A stretch of 5,692 nt of DNA, from NCBI GenBank assembly GCA_013362725.1, contig JABFVP010000706.1:1-5692 (forward strand). Reading direction: 5' to 3'. Made by a program: the position numbers and the translations under genes. Origin of the DNA: Cupriavidus sp. Its GTDB lineage: Bacteria; Pseudomonadota; Gammaproteobacteria; Burkholderiales; Burkholderiaceae. Below the pieces are notes generated by a model that did no database searches, was not told the origin of the DNA, and saw only the letters and a program-made list of their open reading frames with translations. How positions within the stretch are numbered: the first letter of the stretch is position 1; every line of letters begins with the position of its first letter. Shown in pieces: positions 5,516 to 5,692 of the stretch.

Positions 5516-5692
5516 TTAGATCTCCCGGGCGATGCGGAACCCCACGCGCGCACTGGTCTGGTTGACGTCCCCACTCTGCCGCCACGCCGAGCGCGTCTGC
5601 ACCGGTGAACTGGCCCAGGCGCCCCCACGTATCACCCTCGAACGGCAACCGGGGTTCAGCCAGGCCGCGCCATCGCGCGGCGCGCGACGGTA
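5516..5692 (-). CDS. C-terminal end of a formylglycine-generating-enzyme (SUMF1/EgtB/PvdO) family protein (5' partial)
   Basis: The minus-strand frame is open from the right edge to TAA at 5516-5518 and gives 58 residues. The pattern DGAAW...RVIRGGAW (residues 7-26), then RSAWR (34-38) and the terminal VGFRIAREI (50-58), is the classic end of the SUMF1 fold. There the RGG(S/A)W strand and the VGFR(I/V)A strand close the domain. Members include true formylglycine-generating enzymes that oxidise a sulfatase cysteine, EgtB-type iron enzymes, and many proteins of unknown reaction. The segment that would show the copper- or iron-binding residues lies outside the window, so the reaction cannot be assigned. 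It is on the same strand as the M48 protease gene, 112 bases upstream of it. Confidence 0.85.
   Translation of the reverse strand, partial: YRRAPRDGAAWLNPGCRSRVIRGGAWASSPVQTRSAWRQSGDVNQTSARVGFRIAREI

Noticed and set aside
5505..5520. Small inverted repeat AGAG...CTCT just after the SUMF1-family stop as a terminator
   Set aside because: Only four base pairs and no T-run on the minus strand, so termination is not supported.
5404..5628. N-terminal extension of the M48 protease up to an ATG at 5628
   Set aside because: The extra 75 residues are Arg-rich with no family resemblance and overlap the SUMF1-family coding end; the ATG at 5403 has a good AGGAG.

Overview
The window is very GC-rich, densely coded and has short intergenic gaps. 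Its protein types (a FimX-type degenerate EAL protein, HtpX, GluQRS, PhaB/PhaR and an Oma1-like M48 protease) suggest a chromosomal segment from a gammaproteobacterium of the Xanthomonadaceae type (Lysobacter, Luteimonas, Stenotrophomonas or Xanthomonas relatives). That placement is an inference from gene content, composition and protein style; no marker gene proves it. Nothing points to a mobile element, CRISPR array, tRNA, rRNA or prophage.

Layout from left to right: (1) the C-terminal EAL domain of a cyclic-di-GMP protein (+, cut by the left edge) whose catalytic residues are largely replaced; (2) a 99-aa two-helix membrane protein with a C-terminal zinc-ribbon-like CxxC...CxxC (+), then a strong bidirectional terminator; (3) htpX (-), an M48 membrane protease, with a very good sigma-32-like heat-shock promoter in the divergent gap; (4) gluQ (+), a tRNA(Asp)-modifying glutamyl-Q synthetase; (5) an acetoacetyl-CoA reductase (phaB/phbB, +) with its own candidate promoter; (6) the polyhydroxyalkanoate regulator phaR (+), preceded by a TGC-rich candidate operator and followed by a strong terminator; (7) a second, Oma1-like periplasmic M48 protease (-); (8) the C-terminal end of a formylglycine-generating-enzyme (SUMF1) family protein (-, cut by the right edge).

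Functionally, reductase and regulator form a small storage-polymer (PHB) module without its synthase or thiolase. It sits between two unrelated envelope-quality-control proteases, each transcribed from the opposite strand. I see no previously undescribed multigene system. The items most worth checking are the heat-shock promoter of htpX, the candidate PhaR operator, the degenerate EAL domain and the unassigned small zinc-ribbon membrane protein. There is no gene-free stretch longer than about 120 bases.
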